A stretch of 64,000 bases of DNA from Rallus limicola (taxonomy: Eukaryota; Chordata; Aves; Gruiformes; Rallidae): NCBI GenBank assembly GCA_022605955.1, contig JAKCOZ010000001.1, positions 79,286,520-79,350,519 on the forward strand, given 5' to 3'. Positions within the stretch are counted from its first letter, which is position 1. Each line of letters starts with the position of its first letter. The position numbers and the translations under genes are program-made. Of this stretch, positions 11,699 through 23,740 are shown in pieces. The notes under the pieces were generated by a model. The model did no database searches, was not told the DNA's origin, and worked only from the letters and a program-made list of their open reading frames with translations.

Positions 11699-12750
11699 TT
11701 CTGGGTATATACAGGCTCCATTTACTCTGCCAGTTTACTGAAGTGTTGAACTCTCAGGAAGTGACTTATGGTTTATCTCATATTTATCTCCCTGCTCCTT
11801 CTTGTATATGTTTTTGTTTTGTTTCTTCAGACCTGTTTTAATGAGTATGTTTTCTAACTTTGCATCCTTGGAACAGGCCCAACAAACATGTTAAACAGTT
11901 TCTCCCTCCCTGTAAAAAGGGATTAGTGCCAAAAAACACTCCTTGAACCTTAAAACAAAAGGGAAAAAAAAATCCCCCAACAAACAACCACAACAAGCAA
12001 ACAAACCATAAACACTGTGGTGAGAGCTTTTAGTCAGGGCTCATACTCCAGTTGGTTGCCAGCTCCTTGCATTCTGCTTCATCTTTTCTCTAAACTTTTA
12101 TAGCCCCTAATCGTCTGTAAAGTATTGCATACCCCTATGGTGCTATATAAATGAAATAACAATGATGCTCTTGAATTAATTGGGTGCGTTTGCATACAGT
12201 AGTCTTACAATATTCTTTCCTCTTTATAAGACCCTCACATGTGAGGCTGCGGGTCCAATTGCAACAGATAATTCAGTGTTAGATTGAAGACGTATATGAG
12301 GAATCCAATTTTTTCCCTTATGAGCCCTTGGTGGGGAGAATATGTTTTAGTTCATTAAAGGCGTACATTAGGCAATTACTTTATGTTCTCCTCTCTCATT
12401 CCTTCCTCCTTTTTACTCCTCAGCTTTACAGGTCTCCTTACAAAATCCCAAATCTTATGGAGTTTTACAGATTGCCACATGCCATATTTCTGCCCCCGTC
12501 CTTCCCCCCACCCCAGGAAGAAAGAAACTTCCCTCCCCATGATATGACACCGGTATTTTTCACTTTCCACAACAGACTGCAGCACAGCATCCCTATTAGT
12601 CAACTTCTGGATAGGACAGATATTTGCCTATTTGCCTGTTCACTACTGCTGTTTGATGGAGTTGAAGGCAAAAGTCAAGCAAACAAATCAAACATGTTGC
12701 AAGCTCTCAGACTGCGTTGGGTTCCAACCATTAATTCCTTGTTTTCTAGA
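11699..12750. other. Spacer between CR1 copies, with a SINE-tail-like motif
   Basis: Mostly unremarkable AT-rich DNA, with an A/C-rich low-complexity patch (11950-12010). The segment 12114-12167 reads CTGTAAAGTATTGCA...GGTGCTATATAAATGAAATAACAATGATG. This resembles the GTAAAGCGC...GGCGCTATATAAAT...TAATAAT tails of MIR/L3-related SINEs found across amniotes. A 141-codon plus-strand frame (12328-12753) has no recognisable domain. Confidence 0.4.
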
Positions 12751-13977
12751 TGATGGGTTCATGAAAGTCAAGTCCTGCCTAACCAGCCTCATCTCCTTCT
12801 ATGACCAGGTGACCCACCTGGTGGATGAGGGAAAGGCTGTTGATGTAGTCTACCTTGACTTCAGCAAAGCCTTTGACACAGTATTTGTCTGGCAAAACTG
12901 GCAGTCCATGGCTTGCACAGGTGCACTCTTTGATGGGCTAAAAACTGGTTGGATGGCCACACTCAGAGAGTGGTGGTGAATGGAGTTAAATCCAACTGGC
13001 GGCTGGTGACAAGTGGTGTTCCCCAGGGGTCGGTATTGGGGTCCATTCCCTAATATCTTTATTGATGATTTGGAAGAGGGAATCGAGCCCACCCATAGTA
13101 ATTTTGTAAACAACACTTAGTTGGAGGGAAGTGTTAATCTTCCAGAGTTTGGGAAGGCTCTTCAGAGGGATGTGGACAGGTTGAATTGATGGGCAGAGGC
13201 CAATGGGCTGAAGTTCAACATGGCAAAGTATCAGGTCCTGCACTTCGGCCATAGCAACCCCAGGCAATGCTACAGGCTTGGGGCAGGGTGGCTGGAAAGC
13301 TGCACAGGAGAAAAGGACCTGGGGGTGTTGTTTGACACATGCTTGAACATGAGCCAGAAGCGTGCCAAGACAGACAATGACATCCTGCCTTTTATCAGGA
13401 ATATCATGTCCAGAAGGACCAGGGAGGTGACCGTCCCCCTGTCCTCAGCTCTGGTGAGACTGCACCTCAAATACAGTGTTCAGTCTTGGGCCACTCACTA
13501 CAAGAAAGACATCAAGACCCTGGAGCATGTCCAGAGAATGGCAGAAAAGCTGGGGAAGGATCTGGAACACACGTCTTATGAGGAGGATCTGATGGAACTG
13601 GTACTGTTCAGTCCGGAGAAGAGGAAGCTCAGGGGAGACCTTATTGCTCTCTACAACTACCTGAAAGGAGGTTGTGGTGAGCTGGGGGTCAGCCTCTTCT
13701 CACTGATAAGTAGTAATAGAACAAGCGGGAATGGCTGCAAGTTGCACCAGGAGAGGTTCAGGTTAGAAGTTAAGAGAAATTTCTTCTCAGAAAGAGTGGT
13801 TAGGCATTGAAATGGGATGCCCAGGGAGGTGATGGAGTCACTGTCCCTTGGGGTGTTCAAGGAAAGGATGGATGAGGTACTTAGGGACACGATTTAGTAA
13901 GTAATATAAGTGGTGGGGGGACAGTTGAACTAGATAATCTTGGAGGTCTTTTCCAACCTTAATGATTCTATAATTAT
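12751..13977 (+). mobile_element. CR1 LINE, 5'-truncated RT pseudogene plus 3' end
   Basis: Begins inside the RT with GFMKVKSCLTNLISFYDQ and VDVVYLDFSKAFDTV, then breaks into other frames. The C-terminal part is open for 196 codons (13220-13810): [20 protein letters not shown], then [43 protein letters not shown] and [11 protein letters not shown]. The active-site FADD box is mutated (FVNN near 13100). The 3' end carries GATAATCTTGGAGGTCTTTTC followed by ATGATTCTATAAT, the typical CR1 octamer tail. It is inactive. Confidence 0.93.
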
Positions 13978-16900
13978 ATGTGCTATTTGTGGAGGGAAGG
14001 TTCTCTTACTTCCACAGAAGTGACTGCAAACTGTGGCATCATTAGTCAGGTGTCCATCAGAAGGAACCTGATGCAGAGAGTAACAGGGAATGGTTAGGAG
14101 TATTTTTTTCAAGAACCAGTTCAAACCCTTCATCTAACAAGCCCAGTAAAACACAGAGACCATTTAGGTACCTAGAGCAGTTTTAGATGGAGAGTAGAGT
14201 AATTCAGCCAACAGCCCTCTGATTTTTCTTTCCTTTGTGGAGAATGAAAGAGTGCTACATGCAAGCTCAGCAGCTGCAAGCTGTCGCAGTTTGCAGGTGG
14301 AAGCACCCATTCAGCAACTGTCTAGAAAATTCACTTTACGTCTTTCTGGGCAGATCCTTAGCTACAGTTTCCCATACCAAGAAGCCAATAGCATTCACAC
14401 CTTTGCTTTGGGAATCGTGACTTTATAACATATTTTCATTTGTCCTAGTAAGAGTCATTACTCCTACAGCAACCAACTATGGATAGGTTCAAAGAGATCT
14501 CAGTGGGATTAAGTGAGTGTTTTTCTTTGTACTCCACTATTCCCAGCAGCAAATTTACCTATGGCCCAAAGTCCATGCCAACAATGCATAAGTGGTGGCA
14601 TCCAGAAATCAAGAGTGACAAAGCAAACATGCAGATGCCCTTGCATTGCTCACTGGCACAGGAACTTTATCCTCATTGTGAGGGTTTGACTCCTAAGGAG
14701 AGCAGGCATCAATATTGCCTTTGCTGGCTTGCTACCAGCGTTCGGATGACATGGGTTCTGCTGCTGACTCTGGCAATAACCATGAGCAAGCTGCTCTGTT
14801 TCCCTGTACCTAGATATTTGGTTTGGCCATCTATTTCTTTCAGCCTTAGAAAATAAAAAGTTAAACCAGCCATGGTCCTTGTTGGCACTAAGGCATGATG
14901 AAAGCTGAAGAAAAATGGGAGCGATCCCTCTTAACCAGGCTTCTTACTGTTCCCTTATGATACCTAATGATGACTGTGATAAATAGCTTACAAGTGACTT
15001 TGACCATCTACAATTAATCAACACATCCCATAGTACAAGATCACCGCTCTCTGGGGTGCAAGGTCATGGACTTTCTCCTGACAGCATTTCTGAATTAGCC
15101 TAATCCTTTTCTTGCCATTTGGTTTCGCAGAGTTCAGATGAGAAAGGAGTCACCCATAAACTGGGAGGTCTCTGTTACCCAAAGCAAGTGAAACTGACTT
15201 CCACGGGGGATGCAGTACCTTGAGAATGCAAGTGGTATCAGAGCCACCAGCATGTCAATGCTACAAGTGTGGGCATTAGCTAGCCTCTGTAGAGCTGTAG
15301 GACCAGAGTAGACAGAGATTCATCTGAGACAGGCAGAGTGTTGTGGGTAAATCCCAGATCCCTGTGGCCTGCAGAGGTCACTGGAAAGATGCCGGTGAGG
15401 TTACAGCTCATAACGCCTAAAAAAAATTCAGAAGAAAGGAAATGTGGGAGTCCTCTCTAAACTCAGAATCCATTTGAAGCACAACCTTGGAGACTCAAGG
15501 TAAAACCCGACATAGGAGAGCACTGGGGTTGGTTTCTCAGTTCCCTTTCCTTTCCTTTTGAATTTATGGCCCGTTTTCTAATTTTTTTTCTATTTCCATT
15601 GTACAATTTTCCGTCACCAAGTTCCCTACTCATCTGCCACTTGTCTGGGCAGCTGTCATCTAAATCTACACCTTCCCTGCCCCTGTCTTCACCAGCCTGA
15701 CAGCTGAAGCTACAGCTGCCCTCCTTTCCCTGCCTTCCTGTGCAAGACTATTTTCAGATAACACCCCTGCAAAACGCAAAGGAAAAAGCCACAGAATAAA
15801 GTGCTGATGTACTCCTGCCTTTGTCAAGATACCTGTGTGAACACAGAAAAGAACCAAGATGCTCAGTGCAGAGGGCAGAAGAAAGGCTGACTGTAAGTTC
15901 TGAATATCTCTTTTCTGGCATTAGGGGGTCAGTTTCCCTTGACCTGTAGCTGGAAGTGTAGCAAAAATGACATAAGACACACACTAGCCCTTCATGTAGG
16001 ACATTTCATCCCTTATACACTGATGCTGGGCTGCAAAGTCTACATGTGCCACCTAGCCTCTGGAAGGCCAGGGAAACCTTACAGCTCCTCTTTGTAATGG
16101 AGGAGCACCTCCATTACAATCTCTTTTATATTGATTACAGTCCTAGTCTGGTTCTTCTCCGTGAAAAACAGCACCAGTTTTCATTTGCAGAGATGTATGG
16201 TAACTGCGCAACTCTACCCTGGAACTGTCTGTGCAGGGTCAGTCTTCCCATTTCAGACAGGCTCTGTTTGGGAAAATAAAAGCATCTGGGAAAGAGCAAA
16301 AGGAGTCTTTGAATCAGTTCCTGATGCAACTCAGAGCAGTCTTTTATTTTATTTTTAATTCAAGCAAAGCTCAATTGATACTGAAGCAAGGCCCTGCACA
16401 ATGAAATTCCCAGATCTACTTTTCTGACAAAAGCCTGATAAAGAATGTGCTTATTATTAGGAGAGAGAAACTGGCATTGTGGGAGCAGGAGAGATTCACA
16501 AGTTAAACTAAAGCTATGCCTGCACTGCTGCGAAACTGGTCTAGAGACCAAAGACCATGCACCACATTTGCATCCTGGCCCTGTGGCTGCCATTCAGAGA
16601 GCCAACTGGATGCCTGCATAAACATGCTTGTTGACCCAGTGACTCACCAATTGTGTTCAGGCAAACAGAGTGCTTGGGACTCTGAAATATGTGTCTGGTC
16701 AACACCTGAGCTTGCATTTATAAGCTTATAGTCTGCACCATAGAGAAATTTGACCTTGGGATAACTTCAGTCTATCCAAACAGAGCCTAGGAGTATTGAA
16801 TAAATTTGATGGCGAACTATGAATATCTATGCTATGACCTTCTTACAATTGTGACCACTGACAGCTTCGTGGCAACCACATACCTTCTGCCTTTAGTAGT

Positions 16901-17244
16901 ATCAAAGAAGTACAAGCAACTTGCTTCTCATACAGCCCCTAAATATGCCATGTTTCACTTCACTGATTTCCCAAGTGAAGCTGTTGTGGAGGTGGAAGCA
17001 TGCACAGCCAGGTATGTAGTCATTGCTTAGTCTTGAATTTGTCCTGAGATCCATTGGGGATGCAATGCAGCAGTCTCAGTTTCACAAGATACTTGCAAGG
17101 CATAACCTCTCCAGGGCACATATTGAGAGGAGATTCTGCACTGAGAAGAAAAAGGTGCACAGATTAAACGTGTGTTCAATTCTTTACTCACCATGAACAT
17201 CTTAGTGTTTTTTTCAGGTTATTTTCATCAGCATGCTCTGTTTT
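13978..17244. other. Gene-free upstream flank with a short perfect hairpin
   Basis: No element or exon is recognised. The only structural item is a perfect 12-bp inverted repeat with a 4-base loop at 16092-16119 (arm TTGTAATGGAGG). Short open frames (for example 14479-14856) lack domains and normal start context and are not called. Confidence 0.45.
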
Positions 17245-17355
17245 CCCCATTTTAACCAATGAGAAAACAAAGCTTGATCCAAGCTCCCAAAGCTCAGTCC
17301 TTAAACAGACCCATGAAGTTTGTGACAGAGAAAGGACTTGGAATCTACTTTCCAG
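17245..17355 (-). repeat. MIR-like SINE relic, minus strand
   Basis: The plus strand reads CCCCATTTTAACCAATGAGAA near 17245, then GTGACAGAGAAAGGACTTGGA near 17320. This is the reverse complement of the MIR core: the CTCAGTTTCCTCATCTGTAAAATGGGG part and the tRNA-related CCAGGTTCGAATCCTGG...CTGCCAC part. The order and spacing fit a MIR on the minus strand. Similarity is modest, as expected for an element older than amniote diversification. Confidence 0.55.
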
Positions 17356-17692
17356 AATCTGTAGGACCTCATGGGATTTCCACATCAGATCTAATACGGT
17401 TTTCAATGTTTGAGCCCAGCAATAATCTTGTGAAAACAAGTTTTCCAAGTCAGTGGAAGCTGCATGAACCACTGGATTACCCTCTCTAAGATGTTAACCT
17501 CTGAGCTTACCTACAATAGAAACATCTGCTAGTCTAATTAGCTCACAGTGTTTGTTGGTTTTGCTGTTGGTGGGAAAAGCTGTAGCATGGATGTTGTTCT
17601 TTTGGAAATAGAATGCTGCTTTTGGTGGAAGACACTGCCTGGAGAATAAATGGAACCACTCTGGGAGAAGCACATAAGTTGACCTAAAAGTA

Positions 17693-17762
17693 GGTGATCT
17701 TAGGGAAAGGTATTGCATTATCGCATGCCTCAGTTTCTTTATTTGTAAAATAGTAATGCAAT
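17693..17762 (+). repeat. MIR-like SINE relic, plus strand
   Basis: The sequence reads GTGATCTTAGGGAAAGG, then GCATGCCTCAGTTTCTTTAT and TTGTAAAATAGTAATG. This corresponds to the MIR core GTGACCTTGGGCAAGTNACTTAACC...CCTCAGTTTCCTCATCTGTAAAATGGGGATAAT. Only the central part is recognisable. It lies 340 bases from an oppositely oriented MIR-like relic. Confidence 0.55.
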
Positions 17763-18105
17763 GAGCTCTTAGTCTCCAGGTGGACAGAACTGTACAAAAC
17801 CTGGTTATTTCTGTCATTCTGGATGCTGCCACTTGTGTATTATTGTCATGGGCTTTGGCCCATAGAACAATATGTTGCTGGGAAAAGGGGAGGGCAAGGA
17901 GAAACACCACAGAACCCTTTGGTATCGTGTGAAGGGTGTTGTAGAGAAAACCACTATATCCATATTTTGTGGCTGAGGTTGCAGACCCTAGGAGACAGTA
18001 TCTTGCCCAAGCTACAGTAAAGGTTTGTGTTTAATGCAGTTGTCCTCCCACTTCCCTATTCTCCTCTCCTACTACTTATACATTGTCTGCAATTCCATAT
18101 CATAA

Positions 18106-18198
18106 ATAAGATTTGTGAGCTCTTTGGGGAAACGGACTGTCTCTTCTCCTATACTTGTACAGCTTGTACAGGGATATAAATAATAATAGTCATTAATG
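18106..18198 (+). repeat. SINE/LINE tail-like relic (MIR/L3 type)
   Basis: ATTTGTGAGCTCTTTGGGG, then GGACTGTCTCTTCT, TTGTACAG and GGGATATAAATAATAATA follow the pattern of the ancient GATTGTAAGCTCTTTGGGGCAGGGACTGTCT...TTGTACAGC...AAATAATAATAA 3' ends found in reptile and bird genomes. The exact family cannot be decided by eye; it may be the 3' end of the MIR-like element starting at 17693. Confidence 0.45.
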
Positions 18199-20751
18199 CT
18201 AATAATGTGGTTTTAAAACTCCTGATCATCCTTTGTCTGATAAAATAGCTACAGGAGAGAAATCCTACTTTGAAAAAGAAGCTACTGGCAGAAACTATTA
18301 ACATTGCAAAGGTTAGCAGAAGTCAGGTAGTGCCAAACTGTCTCTTCATGTTTTTCATTAAGTGTGAGTCTGCAATTGCATCTGAGTCTTATTTTTTTTT
18401 AAATAGTAGGTGAGCTGGAGGCTCTTCTCCAGCAAGTGTTCTGAGTGTTTGTCTTTCTTAGCATCTGGTATCAGTAGCTTGAAATAATTTCTCCCTATCC
18501 TTGTGTAGAGCATCTAGCACAACAGGCTTTGGTCTCAGCCAATGAACAGCAACAGGAGAAGGTACATGCATGCTCATAGAGACCAAGTAAGGGAAAGGAC
18601 TGCCTTAGTGACTTTGCTGGTGAGGGTATATGGGTCAGAGGCCACTGAGCTTGGTGAGAATCTTTCAGCTGCTATTACTGGGCTTTCGAGCAGGTCCTCA
18701 ACGATGCACAAAAATGTGTGGAGCCCTTCCTAAGCAAAGAGTACTCTCTGCACAGTATGGAAACCCAAGAGTTTTCATGCCACACAAACTATGTAGTATT
18801 TTCTAGGAACTATGATTTGGCCAGATGAAGACCAGTGGAATGCAACCATGCTTGCATGTTTTCTACTCCTCCGCATGTTTTCCTCACCACCACAGGCTTC
18901 ACTTCCCTTTCAAGGTGCAGTGGCATTCTTGCTAGGATGGGTTACAGACATAAACGAGGGCAAATTTGTAGGGAGAAGTACTATCAGTTATTTGACAACA
19001 TATAGTTAAAAGTCTGGATACACTTCTCGTCATGCAAGCCCATATACCTGGAAAGTCTGTTTCGATTTTCTCTTTCAGATATATTCTTTAGTTTAATAAA
19101 AGATATTGCCTGTTCTGACAAATCTTGCTTCACATTATTTGCCTTTCAACCCTCTATCCACTCTAATTTCTGCACTGGAACTGTTAGAAAAAAGGCACAA
19201 ATTGTTTCTTCCACTAATCATAAAACAATCCCCCAGTCTCAAGTTTCTTAAAGAGCCAAGCCCTTGCTTGCCCAAGCTTTCAAAAATATAACCAAAATCA
19301 TAAGAATCCATCCCTTGATAAGAGATCAGGTCTGAAAAACATCAACCTGGGAGTTTCTAATTATAGGATGTTGCGAACTGCTGCAAAGAGACTCTAGCAA
19401 TGGGAATGCTCACATGTCCTAAGCTCCTGCTGCTTTGTAGACTGTTAAGTATGGATGCCCCAGCATAAAAAAAAAATCTGTGGCATAAAAAAACTTGCTT
19501 CTTTTCTGTATTTCTGTCTGAGAAATGTCAGGCTGTCCACATATACTCAGGTGATCTCTTATTAGAGACAGTGAGACTGATGTCGTTTGCCACCCATATT
19601 TCATTTGGGTGAGAAGTACAGACCCAGCAGTCATTTGTTTGGGACTTTCTTGTGTCAGGCATACAGAAAGAAGTGCTGTCACCCAGGCACAGTGGGCAAA
19701 TGGCCATGTTTTCCTTTCCTGCATTATCCAAAGGACATGGACAGGGACACCTAGGCATATGGCGGTCCCAGCTCTAAAGTCAACTCGCACTATATCTAGC
19801 AAAGCCAACAAGACTCAGCCTGCAGGTGGAAGTACCACCTGGGGAGCACGACACTTGACTTGTTGGGACCATGGGTCAGGAAACCAGGCCCCACAGCATG
19901 CAGCAGCTTCTCCCCAGCCTACATAGAGGTTAATGGAGGAAAGCACTGGGCCCTCAGCTGTGGCTAAACACCTAAAAAGCAACACTGGGGATAAAAGGCT
20001 GCTTCTGGGTTGAGCAAGGTATGTGTCAGGGGAGCTGGGTGCTGTTTCAAGGAAACGTCTTTGGTGCAGTGCTGCCTGGAGGAACAAACTCTGAAGGAGA
20101 AGGTGAGAAAATTCTCTGTGGCCAAGTGCTGGTAGAGATTTAAAGACTATGAGGCTGCCAAAACACGGTTTGAAAAGGTGCTTTGTATTGTTGCAACTCT
20201 GCACAGCCAGTTAATGCTGGATGTGGCAAGAGTTTTGAGATGTAAGTGGCTCTTCCTCTGGATTGTGAATACCCTGCTGTTTGTAAGAGCTGATCAGATT
20301 TTTATTATTTTTTTTCTCAGCTTGAAAGAGCTGACTCTTTCCCACAGAAAACATGACAACTCAAAAAATTATCTGCCAATTTTTGTTTTGGGTGCTAGCC
20401 AATTTTCTTTTTCGTGTTGTCGTTCACGCTTGCAGATTTCCAACAAAATCTTGCAAATGTTCAAAGAGTGGAGGCCCTTTCTGCAGAACTTTGTGTGTGT
20501 GTGTAGTTTCCCCAGGGGCTGGGTTCTGCATGCCTGTGTTTCAGGCTTTCTCAGCATGGCCTGGGCAAGGTTCCCCTTGAAGAAAGATTTGGCACCATGG
20601 ATACAGCATGGTACACGTTCTGATAGAGTCTGCTGTTCCATTTATTTTATATTCTAATTATGCAACACTGTGGGCAAATGCTTTATGTGAGATACCATTC
20701 ATGTGACCCAACTTGTCTAGGATGTGGGTCTGCCATAGCTAATGCTATGGA
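18199..20751. other. Gene-free upstream flank
   Basis: No recognisable element, exon or RNA gene. Plus-strand frames such as 20178-20657 and minus-strand frames around 19419-20204 are open for 129-159 codons but show no domain, no signal of selection and no supporting context. Confidence 0.4.
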
Positions 20752-20830
20752 AAGTCTCAGTGGTTCACGCTGTACTGGTTCATGCAACACATTCGTCTCC
20801 AAGTGTTCTTGGTTCAATCCCCACTGCGTC
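20752..20830 (+). repeat. tRNA-derived SINE-like segment
   Basis: GTCTCAGTGGTTCACGC (20754-20770) resembles a tRNA A box (TRGCNNAGYNGG). GGTTCAATCCC (20811-20821) is a near-perfect B box, about 50 bases downstream, the spacing seen in tRNAs and SINE heads. The segment does not fold into a clean cloverleaf, so it is more likely the head of a degraded SINE than a tRNA gene. The family is undetermined. Confidence 0.4.
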
Positions 20831-23147
20831 ATCACATGGTTGTTGAAACTAAATAAGGACTCTTTCCGTCCCTTCCCTCCTTCCACTGCTCTTCGAATGC
20901 TGCTATTATCTCATTAGCTGGCTATTTCTGTGGATTTCTATCTTACGGCATTGCTATACAGCCACATGTTACCTTCCTCAGTTGCTGGCCTGGCATTTAT
21001 TTGTTAAAAAAAAAGTCACTTTCAGCTTGGAGCCTTGTAGAATCCCTGGTGGAAAAATCCTTTTCTTGAAGAAGCCTCAAAAAGACACTCTTCCATCTTT
21101 GATGGGTTTCACAGCAAGGTTGTAGAGATAAAGAGAGGTGGAATGAGGCAGGGGGGCAGTTTGATGCAAAGAGAAGCTGAAAGAGGGAAAGGGGGAGGGA
21201 TATAGATTAGTAGTATAAAGTGGCAGAAAGGAAAGGGCAGGTGGTGTGATTTGAGCAGGATTGGCTTCTCTTGAGTATCAGGCTGAAGGCGACTGAGAAG
21301 TATAAATGCTGTTTTCTGTGTCTACGTAATGAAGCCTAATCAGGTGTGAGGCTATTTATCATGGTCTTGATGCACTGTGCATCCCTTTTAAGAGAACTCA
21401 CACGTCTGGACACTATGCAGTCCTTGACCTTGGATAGTGGTGGGTTTCACAGAACCACATGACAAATGAGTATTTCTTGCTGAAAGAACATCTCCTTCCA
21501 CTCCCTTTCCCAAGATCACAGGCAGCACATGCCACAACACTCTTCCAAATTACCCTAAAACATGCTATTCATCACAGATACACTAGTCCCAAAAGGCATG
21601 CCATGAAACCCACAGATAGAGCACTCATTAAAAAAAGTATTAATACACACGTCAGAGCCAGACATGCAGGACAGAATAGTGAAACAGGGAAAAATCCCTC
21701 TCCTGCAAAATCTGGCTCTTCTCTCCTGCTCACTTTGCCAGATTCTCCCAGCTTTACATTTCAGAACCGCTCATTCTCTTATGTAAACCCTGCAAAATTT
21801 GCTTGGTCAACTGTGTTTTCAATACTACTTCTATTAAAGGAAAAAAAAAAAAAAGAAAAAACAAACACACTAAGCCTTTTGCTAATGCAACATGACATTT
21901 GCACAGTTAAATAACAGTAATTTGAAAAAATCTGTAATGGAAAAGTTAAAAGTTCCTCCATCAAATTTAACATGTCTGCTTGAGAAGTGTTTTATGGTAA
22001 GTTCAGTATAAAAACTTGGAAGAGAAAATATTATGTATGTGCTGCACAATCAAGTTAATATTGATATTGTGTGAAGTGACTAAAGCTAAGATGAAACAAA
22101 TTAAAGTGTGAGTGCTTAAACAGTTAATAGCACAAAGCACATTTATTTATTAAAAAAATGGACAAGCATCCATGCACAGTGCATCTAAATGCATCCACTC
22201 AGCCTTAATTAAATACTTTTACTATGCATTAAAAGTAGCTGGTTTTCAATCATTCAGAGCTCTGTCACAATCCAACTTTTTATTTTTAAAAATGCAGGAT
22301 TGTAGAAGTGCTTTTCAATAGCTAATATTTGTATGGTTCATCTGGCTTTTGTATACTAGGGTAAGTGGAAGAACTGCAGTAATGTAAAAAGAAAGAGCTG
22401 AAGAACAAAAACTATTGTGTGGTTTGGGTTTTGCTTGATTGGTTTTGTTTTTTGGGTTGGTTTTTTTCAGTTGGTTATTTTTCTTTTTATGTTTAGGGAG
22501 AATTGGGTGTAATTCTTTCTTCTGGTTTTGGCCTTACAAATATGTAGGTAGCTGAGGGATTTGGCCACATGAAAAGTGGACTCACCTTTGGCTGGAGATC
22601 AATCCCAAAGAATTTCAGCCCACAGAATCTGATACTCCTGCTCATATTTAGTAGCCTAATGTCCTGAGTAACCCTGTTGGTATGACTCAGCATGAGCAAG
22701 GGAGCCAAAATCCAGCCCTGAATGTTTTTGAAGGTTAGGAGTATGTCAAATGGATTGTAAGAAATAGCTGTTTCTCTTTTCAGTCATACTGGCTTCTCCA
22801 GGGAAGTGTCAAGATGCTGCTACCTGAGAGAATGCTTCTTTCTTTGCATCTTCTCTCGGGACTTGTAATTACCACTGCCCATTCTAGGTGGGAGTGATAA
22901 CTGGGTTCGGCATCATTGTGCACGAGTTTCATCCCTGTGTAATTTATGGAGCAGAGAACCAATTCTATCATTATTTCAATGCAATGTCAATTACTCAAGA
23001 ACTCTAAAGAGGACTGGACACAACAGGCCACAGGATACTCATATTCAAAGTGTGAGATGGACATGCAGTTGAGAACTGTAGAGTATGAAATAATCCATAG
23101 GATTGTAAGCAGAAATCTGTGGAGAAAGTAGACTTTGTATGGTTGCA
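20831..23147. other. Gene-free upstream flank with an AT-rich motif cluster
   Basis: No exon is seen. It includes an A15-like run around 21840-21854. The segment 22080-22290 is AT-rich and rich in TAAT/ATGCAT-type motifs and may be a conserved element (see findings). The rest is unremarkable. Confidence 0.4.
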
Positions 23148-23740
23148 TGTATTTGGTTTGTGTTGCAAGGTTTTGGTAGTGGGGGGAGGGACTAGAGGTA
23201 TGGATTCTGTTAGAAACTGCTAGAAACCTCTCCTATGTTCAGTAGAGCTAATGCCAGACAGCTCCAAGACTGACTTACCCCTGGCCAAGGTCAAGCACAT
23301 CAGTGACAATGGTAGAGCCTCTGGGATAACAGAGTTAAGAAGAGGAAAAAATAACCCTGTACAACACCAATTGCAGCTGGAGGGAGGGGTGAGAACACGT
23401 GAGAGGAACAACTCTGATGACCCCAAGGTCAATGAAGAAGGAAGATGAGGAGGCGCTCCAGGTGGCAGAGCAGAGACTCCCCTGCAGCCCCTGGAGAAGA
23501 CCAGCAGAGACAGCATGTGATGAACCAACCCCAACTCCCATTCCCCATCCCTCTGTGCTGCCTGGGGGAGGAGGTAAAGAATTCTGGAGTAAAGCCCAGA
23601 AAGAAAGGATGAGTAGGGGGGAAGGTGTCTTTAACATTTGCTTTTATTTCTCATTATCCTATTCTGATTTGATTGATAATAGGATAAACTAACTTCCCCA
23701 AGTCAAGACTATTTGTGAAAGAGTAGGAATGGATATAATG
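23148..23740 (+). mobile_element. Long avian LTR (endogenous retrovirus-type), 3'-truncated
   Basis: Starts with TGTATTTGGTTTGTG and GCAAGGTTTTGGTAGTGGGG. It continues through GGTCAATGAAGAAGGAAGATG, GCAGAGACAGCATGTGATGAA, GGGGAGGAGGTAAAGAATTC and TTTATTTCTCATTATCC, and fades after TCCCCAAGTCAAGACT. These words in this order match a long LTR that I know to be common in bird genomes, normally ending with a GTCAACCCACCACA-like terminus. That last roughly 150 bases is missing or unrecognisable here. I see no adjoining internal retroviral genes, so it is a solo, truncated LTR on +. Exact family assignment needs a repeat library. Confidence 0.75.

Noticed and set aside
20178..20657. 159-codon plus-strand open frame
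   Set aside because: No recognisable domain or exon structure.
20752..20830. Genuine tRNA gene
   Set aside because: A and B boxes are present, but acceptor and anticodon stems do not form a clean cloverleaf.
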